Translations under genes and position numbers: made by a program
The notes under the pieces: model-generated
Database searches by the model: none
Told to the model about the DNA's origin: nothing
Seen by the model: only the letters and a program-made list of their open reading frames with translations
Assembly: GCA_032164295.1 (NCBI GenBank)
Contig: JAJHTX010000008.1
Span: forward strand, 992,001-1,056,000
Reading direction: 5' to 3'
DNA from: Inonotus obliquus
Lineage: Eukaryota; Basidiomycota; Agaricomycetes; Hymenochaetales; Hymenochaetaceae
DNA length: 64,000 bases
Part shown: positions 28,101 through 39,659 of the stretch, one piece after another
Layout of the letters: each line of letters begins with the position of its first letter
How positions within the stretch are numbered: position 1 is the stretch's first letter

Positions 28101-30565
28101 TGCGCGACACTTTCTTCCCCGAGTTCACGAGTAATTTTTTGAGCGAGTATATGAAAGAATGGCTGGCAATAATCAGGAGATATTAAGCTCCCAGCTCAAG
28201 AAACGGAAGGCTGTAAAAAAGACATACCACTACTTCGATCATCATGCTTCCATTGGCTCCTGCAAACCCACTTCCGCCGAAAGAGTAGACCAATTGGGAG
28301 ACAATGGTTCTGCATCATGAGTGCATTCAGCTTCAAGACCAACCAAAGAAGTTGGAAAGGTTCGCATACGTAACAAAGAACATGGAAACACCGATTCCCC
28401 CAAAGTTTTGAAAGACGCCGTTAGATGGAAACATAATCATGCCATCTAGATCAGGGACAATGCTCAGCATGTCACGATTAGGTAACGAAAGGACCAAAAG
28501 AGCAGCACACAGACGTACACGAAACTCCATCTAATATATTTAGCAGCATTCCAAGTAGCACAGCGGGAATGCTTCGCAACGCAGTCTTGCCCACTTCTGC
28601 TGCGGCGTCTTTCGACAATATACGTCGAATACTGGAAGCAAGTACAAGTCCCATCCACTCCATCTTCCCGTACTTCTTCTTACCCATAGAACCCGATCCA
28701 AGACCCGCAAGTGGTCCGTTCCCGTTTCCAATTGCACCAGGACGAACCTCTGCCGGTTCCTGGCTGTCCCTTCGTCGTCCCCATGACCGCCACCAGGACC
28801 TTCGTTCGGTAGGAGAGACAGATCTCGAACGCGTTCCATAATAAAGAGACGGGCCGCGAGAAGATTCAGATGGAGAAGATGGTCGGAGAAGAGATGTCCC
28901 TTCGTCCGCAGACATCCGATGCTGCGTTCCGGGTGTCGCCTCAGCTCGGCGAATAATACCAGTCTCGCTTCGTTGTGCACTATCAGGAACAACGACCCAT
29001 TGAGTTGCGCTAAGGGAGTTTTGAGTTTCATTGGGGGGCGAGGGTTGCTCTCGCTGTTGCGCGAGGAGCAAAGAAAGACCGGAAGGTGTACTCGGGACGA
29101 CAGCTGTGCCAGGACCTGGACCACCGGTGCCGGTCGCGAGCTGGTTTTCACTGGAAGGCGCACGTGGTGTACAGGCCTCCAAATCGGATGAAGATGTGTC
29201 TGGTATTAGCGTGGAATGTGATACGTGAAGGGCTGGGGAGCGTCGTGATGTCTGGATTTGAGTCTATCGTTCAGAGAACGGAGAGCATGCGTCAGTCACG
29301 AACGCGAAACGACACATTGCAATGTGTACGGGGGCGTCATAGGAAGATAGACAAAAGGTAATAGATATTGGAAATATCAGATATGATATGAGCGCGCTGA
29401 TCATATCAAAGACGTAAAAGTGTACCTGCCTGCTGAGGAAAAGACGCGAACGTGTGCTCTTGATCACGCACATGTGTACGCTGAATACCGGCCGGTGAGG
29501 CAGAAGCAGGATGCGCATAAGCGAGTCTGGCGAGATCCGCGGTCGTGAGAGGCGTGCGCAAGCGATGCGGGGTGAAAAACGGGGCAGTCAGCGTAGACGG
29601 CGTATTATCCTCATTCTCTTCAGTAATGCTCGTAGGGGGAGACAAAGAGCGGCCTTGAGGAAATGATGAAGCTCCCGCGGTACCAAGATAATCTGGACCC
29701 GCGCGAGAAAGCGGCACCGCAAGCATAGAGAGCTCGACGGTGCTAGCGCGAATGTCGTTCGGCGTGCGCGAAAAAAAGGTCGTGTTGCTCTGTAAAGCGG
29801 GGCTTGGACTCGGGCTTATAGCAGAAGTAATATTGGCTGAGATGGAGGGACTCGATGACTGGTCCCCGCTCTCGACTGTGAAGGTATGCGATCGGGAGTG
29901 AGATTGGGGTACGATGGAGCGGTAGCTGTAGGGCTGTAAGAGACTGACCAAGGAGTTAGCACAGCGACTCTATTTGAATGTTCGGATAAAAGAAGAGTAA
30001 AAGAACGCCATGGTTGATGGAAAGGTGTTACTAGCTGCGATCTGAGAAGCCGCAATACACCGAGGAGATGAAAGGAAGAGAAGGGACGTGTATAGCAGAA
30101 TCTGAACTTGTTATAGTCTAGCATTTCATTGAAAAGAAACACAGTTCCAGGGTATGAAAAGAACAGAGGTTCTGTAGGTTGCGTATGAATATAATAATAT
30201 TATGGGACTCACCCTGCGCGGGACCAAGACCGACCAGAATCACCGGTGTTATTCGCACCGAATCCCGTGGACAAGGTGTTACTCAGTCTGCGTGTAAAAT
30301 GGCGCTCAGGTGACGCGATGTTAGCACCACTCTCGGAATGGCTGTAAACGGTTGCAGCTTCGAGAGGTTGAGTTGGGCTCGGCTGATGCACAATATTACG
30401 TGCTTGTTCCGTGTCATTTGAATCTGTCGCTTCGTGTCCTGGAACACGAGAAAAGCTACTACCGTCAATGACGCCAGGAGGACTCCCTCTCGCGGAGAAT
30501 GATGCTAATGATGCTTCCGCGTTTGTCGTCACTGTTGCGCCTTCGTGGTCTTGCGACTCGTCCAT
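25160..30565 (-). CDS. SulP-type transporter with STAS and cyclic-nucleotide-binding-like domains (VSB1/YGR125w type)
   Basis: Domain order matches the fungal family containing yeast Vsb1, a vacuolar protein needed for basic amino acid storage. The ATG at 30565 gives [12 protein letters not shown] and about 450 residues of Ser/Pro-rich sequence. The SulP core starts with [20 protein letters not shown] and [19 protein letters not shown]. It runs through many small exons in 25.9-28.5 kb with membrane segments. The STAS part shows [17 protein letters not shown]. The cNMP-like domain shows [20 protein letters not shown] and [20 protein letters not shown]. It ends [17 protein letters not shown] with stop at 25160. 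More than ten introns split it. Despite SulP names in databases, sulfate transport should not be assumed. Confidence 0.85.
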
Positions 30566-31517
30566 ATTCAGTGTCCAAATAGGTTACGCGGTCACCTGTG
30601 CATCGATTGCCGCGTCTGCTGTGTCACTTGACGCCGTGCTTCTGTCGCAGGAGCACAAACGGACCAGCTTGGGTGGTGAGGAAAGTGTTGGTCGGAGGAT
30701 AACAATTTTCGTTGAAATTGTTCATCTTTGAATGAGTGCTATCGGCTCTCGGCCTCTCGGGACAGTCAGTATCATTCCTGAGACATTCTTGCCAAATTTG
30801 TCAATGATAGAAACGTGACGAGCATGTGACGTCACGCGTCTGTTCTTCCTATCTATGACACAAACGCTTGCTTCACTTCCACTATCACCCACATCATAAG
30901 CACTCAAGGTGCGTCGCGTCGCATTTGCTTGTTCACCTTTGCTTCAAATTTGATCTGAATTGTGAAATTTTACAGAGTTACATAGCATAGTCTAGACTAG
31001 ATTGAGATCCGGCGACACGACGGAAAAACAGCGAAAGCGCCATCCTATCGGCACCAGAGGAGGTTTTATTTTTTGCACCCGGAGCTGACTTGGAACCGTG
31101 GAAGTATCGCCTTCGACAACCCCAACTCCTGTGGATATATCCCAGTCACCTGAACAACTCACCTTGCAAAGAGAAGCCATTCGGATCTTGCGGGCTTCTT
31201 CGCATCTATTCGGACATCAGCCAGGAGCAACTCATCAAGCTCGATTGGTGCCTGCGGTCCTGCTGGAAAACAAGTTGTTGGATGCGCCACCACGCTTATT
31301 CAAATAGACGACAGGTTTTCTTCGGACTTCCAGAATAAATATCATAACAACTCACATACAAACGCGTCACTTCTGAAATCGTATCGAAAGATAATACGTG
31401 GACTTTCAATAGACTCGACGGGACACTCTCAAAGCAAATATCTTGGCCATTCTCTCGACATTTGTAAATGAATCGACGCTTCTGTTTTGTTAACAGTTGA
31501 ACCTCCTGGAAAATGGC
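30566..31517. other. intergenic region with an unassigned short frame
   Basis: It carries the promoter of the transporter and the 3' side of the hydrophobin locus. A plus-strand frame at about 31098-31307 (RILRASSHLFGHQPGATHQA and following) looks protein-like, but it has no ATG and no partner exon. No function is assigned. Confidence 0.3.
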
Positions 31518-31999
31518 TTAGAGGTCGCCGCCGATGGGCAAGCAGCCAATCGCAATAGCTCCTGAATAATAGTGAATATTTTCTCCCTCACTGAAGCAGC
31601 AATAAAACAAACTTACCGTGGCTAGTGTCAGTGCAGCAAACGGACTTCGCGCCACATCCCGCGCCTCCTGCACCAATAACCTTGACGAACGTTAGATCTT
31701 ATTCCCATTACAGGGACACGGCGACTTACTGAAATCGGTGAGCAGGTAACTCCGACGAGGACGTTGACATCCTGAATAACGACGCCGATCGCGGAAAGCA
31801 TCGAAGCAACGGCCGGGGATCCTGCTGGTTCGACGTCGTCGCAGCACATTGCTTTGCTGGATGTGTCACACTACGGTAGAAACGCATATTAGCAAGCTTT
31901 TCATGTAAACTATTAGACGCTAACCTGGCCGAAAGCAGGAGTGGCGACCGCAAGAATGGCCACAGCGGCGACAGAAGTGAGCTTGGAGATCTTGTTTAT
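31518..31999 (-). pseudogene. class I hydrophobin gene lacking a start codon
   Basis: Four exons splice to a full class I hydrophobin. The signal region is NKISKLTSVAAVAILAVATP then AFGQ, followed by CDTSSKAMCC, LVGVTCSPIS, GCGAKSVCC and IAIGCLPIGGDL-stop. All eight cysteines and the splice sites are intact. Where the initiator Met should be, the sequence reads ATA (31997-31999), and no ATG is in frame upstream as far as the TATA box at 32064-32071. Either a single ATG-to-ATA change inactivated it, a non-AUG start is used, or the base is an error. Intact cysteines imply the loss is recent. Confidence 0.75.
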
Positions 32000-32063
32000 C
32001 CAGCAGTAGCGCTTTAGACCGAAGTTGTTCGACTGCTGGATGGACTCGCCGAAGACACCCCTG

Positions 32064-32071
32064 CTTTTATA
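32064..32071 (-). promoter_or_regulatory. TATA box of hydrophobin locus 2
   Basis: TATAAAAG on the minus strand lies about 65-70 bases before the expected start. A good core promoter remains despite the missing ATG. Confidence 0.55.
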
Positions 32072-32949
32072 CCATTAAACGCTAGTATGTGCGTGACTTT
32101 ACGTCACGTCAATGCTTGACGCACTACTAACTACGCCCTTATCCTAGAAGTGAATTCTCCAACGAATCAGAACTACACTAGTGGAGCGGGAACTTCTGGC
32201 CAGTCAACTCTAGCGAATCAACGACCCTTCGCGTTATTACTGAACTACAGAAGAAGATCAGAGGTATCATAATATCACTATGAAATTCGAGAAAAGAACA
32301 AGCTTATTGTATGTCTTTTCATTGAAGTTGCTATCAGAAGCAAAGTCCTCATGTAGTGCCTTGGAGCAACAGTGACACGTCGCTCAACCAGATGCGTTGA
32401 CATAGGCAATGCGACGGCACCCAGTCCCCAGCATGCCAGAAAGACACCCTTACCCATCGTGTCTCTTGTCGTCCTTGAAAATGGTGAACAAGATACAAAA
32501 TACAGGACTTCAGTCTTATGTATGGGTACGAATTGTGCCTCACAGGCAGGTCACTAGCATAGTAGAAGTATTTCATATCATAAATGTGGGAGCTTCCCGC
32601 GAAGCTTTGTTGACAACATCAACTTCGTCATATATCATGGACAACTAACATGCGGTGAACACGTTTCAGTTAATTGTCTAAATTTACGAGCTCTCATTAT
32701 AGATCGTAGAACAGTACCTTGGAGCTTTTGAGAAGCGCTATGCATCCGGCAGAAAGGGAGGGATAAAAGACGGCATTAGAAATATCTGTATGGTAACTCC
32801 GGGAATTAACGCTAGTTTAACCGGTGAGTATTTCAGGCTCAATTTCTAGGAGACGGCAGAGACGGGGTGGGACGCAGAGCGGCGTAAGAACTCTTCGTAA
32901 GTGGACATCTCGTGATTGGATCGTTCTGGTGCAGAATATCTCGCTGTAC
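32072..32949. other. intergenic boundary before the array
   Basis: No gene, repeat or structure was recognised here. It separates the gene-rich stretch from the duplicated array. Confidence 0.4.
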
Positions 32950-33110
32950 TGAGGCAGAATTGAAACATCAGTGCAACTTGGTTCCAGACGAGAAATAATC
33001 GAAATCGTTGCATCATTGATGCCGGGCCTTACAAGACTTTCGTTATTTGCACACCGTACTCTCACGGATCTGCGAACATCGCTCTGCGAGATGGCGCGTC
33101 TGCAAAGGCG

Positions 33111-33608
33111 ATGGTACTCTACACTCTACTCCTACGACTCAGAGACAGCGGCTTCAACGTTCACTGCTGGCAACGCTGCTCCATCTGCTGCCTCCTGGTC
33201 TTGCTATTGACTCTGATATATACTTGTAGAGTTGTATCAACACTCAGCGTTCTCTATCTACTCGCGATAGTCTTGTACGTCCGAGCGCTTCTGAAACCTC
33301 GTGGCAACGCAGCTCAATCTATTCTTGAGGTCCCAGAAAAGGTGACTACAGTTTGTCGTTCAACTGGAGCTCTCCAGGGAGAGTTACTCATAGCACATGC
33401 TCAGACTCACTCGAACTGTGGAAACCGGTCCCTGTGGTCCAGCAGGTTCTCGGAATATTCCGCCGAACCCAGGACCTCGATCGAACCGCCATTTCCCATT
33501 GTGGAACTACCAAAGGCAATCGCTAATATTCCGTTTGAATGTAATTTACCTGGTGACGTTTTCGCACAGTATCCGGAATACTACTTGGAAACATTGTCTT
33601 CCTTCTAA
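33111..33608 (+). CDS. unrecognised ORF with hydrophobic segments, upstream of gene A1
   Basis: A 165-codon frame starts MVLYTLLLRLRDSGFNVHCW and has two hydrophobic stretches (CLLVLLLTLIYTC and VLYLLAIVLYV), then LLKPRGNAAQSILEVPEKVT. The copy at 48679-48984 keeps the same frame. Many differences between them are silent third-position changes (for example TGC/TGT pairs, GTC/GTT and ACT/ACA), which suggests past selection on this frame. The C-terminal parts differ in frame, so at least one copy is damaged. No family recognised. Confidence 0.35.
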   Translation: MVLYTLLLRLRDSGFNVHCWQRCSICCLLVLLLTLIYTCRVVSTLSVLYLLAIVLYVRALLKPRGNAAQSILEVPEKVTTVCRSTGALQGELLIAHAQTHSNCGNRSLWSSRFSEYSAEPRTSIEPPFPIVELPKAIANIPFECNLPGDVFAQYPEYYLETLSSF

Positions 33609-34232
33609 CCTGGCACAGCAACGAGATATCTGGGTCATCTGTATGCCTTGAGTCACCGTTCAAACCTGGCGTTGCTTTCATCCAGTTGGTCTAGCCATAC
33701 CGAACATCGTTGGCAGCGTTGGAAGCAGTATAGCCTACTCCACAAAAGGACACAAAGGGACGGAGTCAGATCTCCACGTGGTTCGCTTCGCCTTTGTGCG
33801 CTTACACCTCAGACCTTAGGGTCGGGGTGAATGACGCTTCACGCTTTGCCATTGACTATGAGTATCGAGGTACAAAGGAAAGGTACAGGGTCTTTCATCC
33901 CTTTGTGGCACGATCTGCAATCGATAGCCAATCCAGGCCTGCACTGCTTGCTACAAACTTCCCGAACCTCCCGCACCTCCCGCAACCTCATTCAGCCGAA
34001 GGCACCGAAGAGCCGAAGACTTTCCTCATTTGGTGTTTTTTAAGTAGATGGGATCTGAACGTCTTGCTGCATAGTACAGTACTTGGCTCTTCCCTTTCTT
34101 CGTCTTTCGTTTTACCTCAAAATACTGGTCGCCAAGGCCGTCAATGGCACAAATCTGGAAGGGTATTCACTGACCAGTCATTTCTTTCTGGTTACGCTAA
34201 TTGGTAGCTGACCTAATTTTACAAAGGAAAGG

Positions 34233-34239
34233 TATTTAA
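34233..34239 (+). promoter_or_regulatory. TATTTAA promoter element of gene A1
   Basis: It sits within ACAAAGGAAAGGTATTTAAG, about 125 bases before the ATG. The same context precedes the B genes, so A and B share a core promoter. Confidence 0.55.
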
Positions 34240-34362
34240 GCGTCCAACTTTCTCGTTCATCCACTCCTCATCCCTCTCTTCCAGCATCCTCTCTACTCGC
34301 GCTCTACGCCCTACAACAACAACAGCTTCCTACCTTGTATCTCCTTCAATCATCCTCCGACG

Positions 34363-35359
34363 ATGTCTGGATTCACGCCCCAGTTTCTCGAAGCAACATC
34401 TATCTCTCCCGCAATCTACGACGGCTTAGAGGCCGCACTAGACTACCCGGTTGCATCCAAGAGAAGCTTCCTGGATCTGACGCCGCGGGATTTCGCCGCG
34501 TATACCGGTTGCTCCGGATTTGGTGGATTTGGGACGGGTATCCGTTCCTCAAACTTGATCGACATCGAGGTCTCTCTCGATATTGAATCGTACTACGCGT
34601 ACGACCTTCCCCTGGTTGAGCCTTCAACTTCCAACTTAGAGCACAGCGAATCCGTAAGTATTACCGTCTCTCTTCAAAGAAACACATTCTGACGGGAACA
34701 TCTAGGGTCAACATTCTGCCCCAGCTAAAGTCAAACTGAGCAAGAATAGTACACCTCAGACCGATGCTCAGAGGAAATTCGGGGGAGACCTCTCGAACCG
34801 GCAGGATCTACCCGCGAACGAGGCTCATCCGCCGGTAACGTCGCCCGAGCCATCATTACGACCCTCGAAGCTTGGAGTGAAGGCGCCGACGGGTTCCACC
34901 TCCTCCGATACGGCCATTGCCTCGAGTTCCTCTTCCTCCCCAGCCAGGAAGAGTGCTAGGCAACGGAAGAATGTCATTCCGTCATCCTCGTCGACGGTGA
35001 AAAAGGGCAAGCCTCCCGTCCGCTCGCGCAGGGTCACGGCACGCTCCACAGCACCTCCCGCAGAACAACTTAGTAGTATCTGCAAGGGATGCGGGGTGGA
35101 CTTCTTCTCTGTGTCGGACAAGGACAGGCACGCCATGTCCAATCACATTCGGTTCCGTGAACAATGCCCAGGCTGCCTAGAGATCTTCTCGCGATACGAC
35201 TCGCTCAAGCGTCATATTGAGAGCGAGACTACAGACGAGAGCTGTAGAAGTGCGGCGAAGGCCGACGGGTGGCAGGAAAAATTCAAAGACGGGAAGGTCA
35301 AATATTCGAAACCGGGGCGCACAAACAGGCGTGAGATTGTCGCCGCGTACGGTTACTAA
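34363..35359 (+). CDS. C2H2 + C2HC zinc-finger protein, family A copy 1
   Basis: Two exons (34363-34653 and 34706-35359) encode about 315 residues starting MSGFTPQFLEATSISPAIYD. The N-terminal exon is acidic and hydrophobic and could be a protein-interaction or activation region. A Ser/Lys-rich linker follows (SSSSPARKSARQRKN), with basic stretches that could be nuclear localisation signals. Finger 1 is C-x2-C-x12-H-x4-H (CKGCGVDFF to MSNH). Finger 2 is C-x2-C-x12-H-x9-C (CPGCLEIFSRYDSLKRH to ESC). A basic end (SKPGRTNRREIVAAYGY) closes the protein. It is probably a DNA-binding protein of unknown target. The start is chosen because MSGFTPQ is conserved in copy 2. Confidence 0.82.
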
Positions 35360-35585
35360 AACCGCTCTCGTTCACCCCGCTCGCTTTTGTGCTCGACCTT
35401 TCTCCTCCTCTCGCTGCTTTCCCATTTCCCAACTCTCTCTGTGTATCAATAGCTCTGCTATCTGCTCTGATCCATCCACGCATTTCCAGCTTTGTTCTTT
35501 GCTTCCCCCCTTGTCTCTCCAGTAGAATCTTGGATAGTTTGTAACTCACTTACACTTGTACTAGTAGCGCGCGCAAATGTTTCGT

Positions 35586-35621
35586 TGTCCTCATAGAACG
35601 GTGTGAAAGGCATTGAGCCTC
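35586..35621 (+). terminator. conserved 3' element, A1
   Basis: TGTCCTCATAGAACGG and the following GTGTGAAAGGCATTGAGCCTC lie about 230 bases after the stop. Nearly the same element follows every gene of the array. Upstream are two TGTA motifs. I read it as the mRNA 3' end region. Confidence 0.5.
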
Positions 35622-37050
35622 CGAGTGTGAGTGACGACGCAAATTTATTCGTCACAGAGGTGACGCGTCGCGTCGCTTTTGTTTGGCTCGTCACGTGTGT
35701 CGCGGTGACTAGTATAGGAAGCAAACATGATCTCTTCCTCCTTCATGTCTGGAACAGTATCGGGTCCTCCTTCACTTCCCTGTGATGCTGTGCATATGAG
35801 ATTGGGAATGACCTCAGGGAAAACTCTACCATGTTCGCTCAGACTTGCGGTTTGACCTCACGGTTTTACCGTCGCGAAACTGGTTAGCTATCCAGTGAAG
35901 TCTACAGTATCAGCTCGCTCCAGCACAGCACAGCACATCGGATGTTGTCGACGGAGATCTAGGTGGGTTGATTGAGAAGTCAGCGTCGGAGGGGACAGAG
36001 ACCAACTACACTGACCATAGCGGGTGAGGAGGATGCTTAAATTACTCTTCCTAATCGATTGTCCATAAAACGCATCTCATGTTACGACAGTGGGTGGAAG
36101 TGACGGAAGATGCACTGTAGCCTGGCCGGTGGATCATTACACTGGGGACCAACAGAACGGTGGAACGAATCATTTCGATTCACTATTCAAAAGCTCTGCA
36201 ATATAGGAGATATTCGGAACAACACCTGAGCAGCACCATGTGAAACCGAAGTACCCATATACGTCACAAAGGGATAGCGAGCGATGGTCGGTCTCGCACC
36301 TCAGAGCCAGTCGTCTACCTCCTCTGTTCTAGGCAGTTGATGATCCCATGTAGATAAAGTGGACTCTGGCACACTCGTTCTGCCACGCGTCGGTGTTTGC
36401 TGTACCTCACTGGTAGCTAACGGGGAACGTGGGGCTGGAGCTTCAAGAGTAGTCCATTAAGGGTTCATCTTCGAGTCCTGTGCTCGCAACGTCCTTGGAA
36501 TCGGTGAAAGAACACCACGGAGGATGCCGGACTTCTCCCCATCAGACATTGAATGTTGCCACGCTTTGCCATTGCTTATTTTCTAACAATCAAAAACACA
36601 TATCGGGAGTATCGACGGGAAACATAAAGGAAAGGTAAAGGATCCTTCATCCCTTTATGGCATGATCTACAGCCGTTAGCCAATCCAGACGTGTACTGCT
36701 TTCTTGAAGTCCCCCTTCTCATCCCGGAGCTGGCGCCAAAAGGACGGGACTTTCCTCATTAGGGAATTTTGCAGCGCGGTTTCCTCAGTCTTCGTCTCAA
36801 AATCATGCTTGTTGCGAAGCGCATCAATAGCACAAGTTAAGGAAAGATGTTCACAAACGGGTTATGTCTTTCTGGTGGTGGTCACATTATCAGATAGGTG
36901 AATTGTCAGTGATGAGCGCGTGAGTGCGACTAAGTCAGGATTGTGACGCGACTATAGTGACGCGACGCGTAGCTTTGTTTGGCTCGTCAACCGTGAACGA
37001 GATTACCTGGTTTCAGCTCATGCCGACGACGTTCTGTATCTCTAGGCCGA
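35622..37050. repeat. non-coding spacer repeated at 51.2-52.8 kb
   Basis: It includes GTTTGGCTCGTCACGTG after the 3' element and a triplet of CAGCA near 35927. The block from about 36,140 onward (ACTGGGGACCAACAGAACGG) recurs at 51,910. Copy 2 has about 170 extra bases near 51,670-51,860. No intact gene. Confidence 0.6.
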
Positions 37051-37058
37051 CCATATGC

Positions 37059-37387
37059 AGGACCCCTGACAATCCCTTCTGATGCCTCCTCAGGATTTCA
37101 GATTCCTTATGCGGATTTTTTTCCGGGCGCTTCGCGCCATTTTATCCGGACTGCGGAGGCCTCAGGCGGTTTTCGACCGATTTTTTGTCCGGATTCTCGC
37201 GGAGCCCTCCAAAAGTGGATGCCTTTTCTGTTCCGAAGTCGCATATCCGAACTCTTATCCGGATCGGCGGAGGCCTCCGCAATTTTTTTTCGAAAAATCA
37301 TCCGGAACAGCGGAGGCCTAGGGTGCAAAATCTGGCCATTTTTATCCGGATTCAGCTTAGGCATTTGTCCGTATTGTCAGGGGTCCT
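37059..37387. mobile_element. hAT-like MITE, 329 bp
   Basis: Perfect 15-bp terminal inverted repeats AGGACCCCTGACAAT (37059-37073 and, inverted, 37373-37387) are flanked by an 8-bp direct repeat CCATATGC (37051-37058 and 37388-37395). Eight-base target duplications are typical of hAT elements. Equivalent sites at about 42,468, 52,829 and 62,128 lack the element and read through, so this is an insertion. Internally TCCGGA occurs five times and GCGGAGGCC three times, like subterminal transposase-binding repeats. No coding capacity, hence non-autonomous. Confidence 0.88.
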
Positions 37388-37395
37388 CCATATGC

Positions 37396-38152
37396 TCCTT
37401 TGTGCGCTTATGTGACATTACGGGGTGAATCCAGAGCATACAAGATTCTGAGATAATGCTAGTACTGATGAAGTTCATCACGCTTTGACATTTCTTTCCT
37501 TTATTACATAAATCTGGAACTCTTTGCCTTCCAAATCAGCGACGTTGTATTCCACTGCTAGTACTACGGAGCCAGCATGATGATACAAGTCGTTGCCAGG
37601 CGTCCTTTGATAACCTCCGCACCGCCATCGGTGGCCGGTCCAGTCCGGAGACAGAGACTCTGCTTCAAGAATCAACATGCATACTTTCTGTATAGCGCCG
37701 ACTAGGAGGATGATTGCGCGTACGATTAAATCGGCATATAGTTCATTTTATACTCATCACGCTTTGACATTACTTTTCAATTAATAAATCTGAGCTTTCG
37801 CTTGAGAAAGCGTGAGCGGTGACCCTGAGTGACCCTGTCAGTAGGATGCTCCCTCAACCTCCCAAACCTTATCTATATCTATAAGCACAGCCACGGGTAT
37901 CGAGGCACGCCGGTTGCCGCGTCTCCCGCTCCTCGCATCCACAGTCCCAGAAAGTAATCGCCAAGAATTGTCAATGGCGAAGACCTACATTAATTGTTGA
38001 ATTTTCTTCTGGGCATCTAGAGCTAGCGCTTTGACAAAGGAAAAGGGTATTTAAGCAGTGGCAGTTTGAGGCCCTCACCTTCCAACATCCACTTCGTTCT
38101 CGCTTCTCATCCAACAGCTCTCCACCCAGTAACTACCTCGACTCTCAACAAC
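37396..38152 (+). promoter_or_regulatory. upstream region of gene B1
   Basis: Contains two copies of CACGCTTTGACATT (37479 and 37758) and GCTTTGACAAAGGAAAAGGG, then TATTTAA at 38048-38054, about 100 bases before the ATG. The 5' leader is C/T-rich with AACTACCTCGACTCTCAACA just before the start. All four B copies keep this layout. Confidence 0.6.
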
Positions 38153-39344
38153 ATGTCCGACTTTCTGCAGTACGTCCTCGATATGGGCGTCATACACCCC
38201 ACCATCTACAGCGACCTCCAGGTGGCATCGGACGGCTCGTTCATGTCAACCGAGGAAGCTGATCGTTTGACCTCGCCAGATGTCTCTGGCATAGGTTTCG
38301 ACAACCTACTTGAATCTGACACGGACAGCGCCTACGCACCCTTTGGTGCTAGTCCATCCTTCCCATATGGCGCGCTTGACAGCCAGCCATTCTCGATGGG
38401 CGCCAATCTACTCGTGAGTATCACTTTGTCCCAGTAAACAAACATGTCCTGACGAAGAGACCTAGGGTGACTGGTCCATCATCCCGTCCTCGCCGGGTGC
38501 TGCCGACACCGTCCACGAAGACCTTGTCGCTCATATCCCTTCACCGCCTCCGATTGAGAGAGGCTTTGGTAACGATCTCTCAAATATAGAGAGGTCCACG
38601 GCAGATCTTCCTCCTCTGCTTTCCTCCTCCTCGTCATCATCGGGAGCATCGACTCCAGAGGTGGCAACACCAACACATCTTCCCTCTCCCATCTCGGCTC
38701 CCGCACCGACCCCGTCCCTAACCCCGACCCCGTCCCTGACCCCGTCCGCGTCGTCCTCGCCATCGTCCGGAGTCTCAACTCCAGAGGTGGCCACACCAGC
38801 AGACATGCCTTCCCCCGTCTCGGTTCCCACGTCCCCACCCTTCTCTCCCATCTCGGCTCCCACTCCCTCGTCCGCCTCAGAGACACTCTCGCCCTCCTCT
38901 CCCGCATCGGCTCCAGCACACTCCTCCTCCTCTCCGGCCGGCAAAAGTTCGAAGCAGAGGAGGAATGCCGCCCCGTCAATTCGCCTTCCAAACCGATCAT
39001 CTGCATCTCGCCCTCGCAACGCTACCATTGTCCCCGCGCATCACAAAGTCATTTGCATTGTTGAAGGATGCACTAAAGGCTTCGGTGATCGGACTGCCAT
39101 GCTCCGGCATGTTATGTCCAAGCACGCAGGGGAGAGGCACGAATGTCACGCCTGCGGTGACAGTTTCACGCGTCCCGACGCACTGGTGCGCCATCTGAAC
39201 AAAACTGTCTTGGGCTCTGAGTGTCGTCTGGCGGCAATGGAGAACGGGTGGGTGCAAGTCGCTGGTAAGAAGGGGATCCAAATGAGAAGAACAGAGAGAA
39301 CGAATAGGGTGAAGAAGGTCGCCGAGTTCCTTTCACTGTTGTGA
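38153..39344 (+). CDS. C2H2 + C2HC zinc-finger protein, family B copy 1
   Basis: Exons 38153-38413 (87 codons, phase 0) and 38466-39344 give about 380 residues. The N-terminal exon (MSDFLQYVLDMGVIHPTIYS) is acidic. The middle is a Ser/Pro-rich repeat with two units of STPEVATP. Finger 1 is C-x4-C-x12-H-x4-H (CIVEGCTKGF to MSKH). Finger 2 is C-x2-C-x12-H-x9-C (CHACGDSFTRPDALVRH to SEC). The shared ending LAAMENGW precedes a basic tail. The finger layout matches family A although the rest differs. Likely nuclear; target unknown. Long minus-strand frames across the Ser/Pro region are shadows. Confidence 0.82.
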
Positions 39345-39509
39345 ATCACTCCCGGTCTCCTGCTCCATCCTTGCCCTTTCCATCTTCCTGCTCCTCGTTT
39401 TATCATTTGCGTGTACCTTCTCTTTGAATTGCTTTCCCCTTTGTTCTCATCTGTACTGGATGCTCCGTAGCTCACCTCTGCTTGTACTTACCGTGTTGTA
39501 ATTCATCGC

Positions 39510-39545
39510 TGTCCTCATAGAACGGCGTGAAAGGCTGTGAGCCTC
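39510..39545 (+). terminator. conserved 3' element, B1
   Basis: TGTCCTCATAGAACGGCGTG and AAAGGCTGTGAGCCTC, about 165 bases after the stop, with three TGTA motifs in the 80 bases before it. Confidence 0.5.
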
Positions 39546-39659
39546 TGAGTATAGTAAAGTTGCAAGCTGAATCACAATCTGATAAGGTGAAGGTGACGAC
39601 GAGTTGCTTTGGTCTTGCTTGGCTCATCACGTGTTCTGGAATACACCACATGATTCGAC

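Noticed and set aside
38531..39028. long minus-strand frames over the family B linkers (also 43607-44161, 53980-54636 and 63245-63736)
   Set aside because: They are Asp/Glu/Gly low-complexity shadows of the Ser/Pro-rich linker, with no splice or start conservation of their own.
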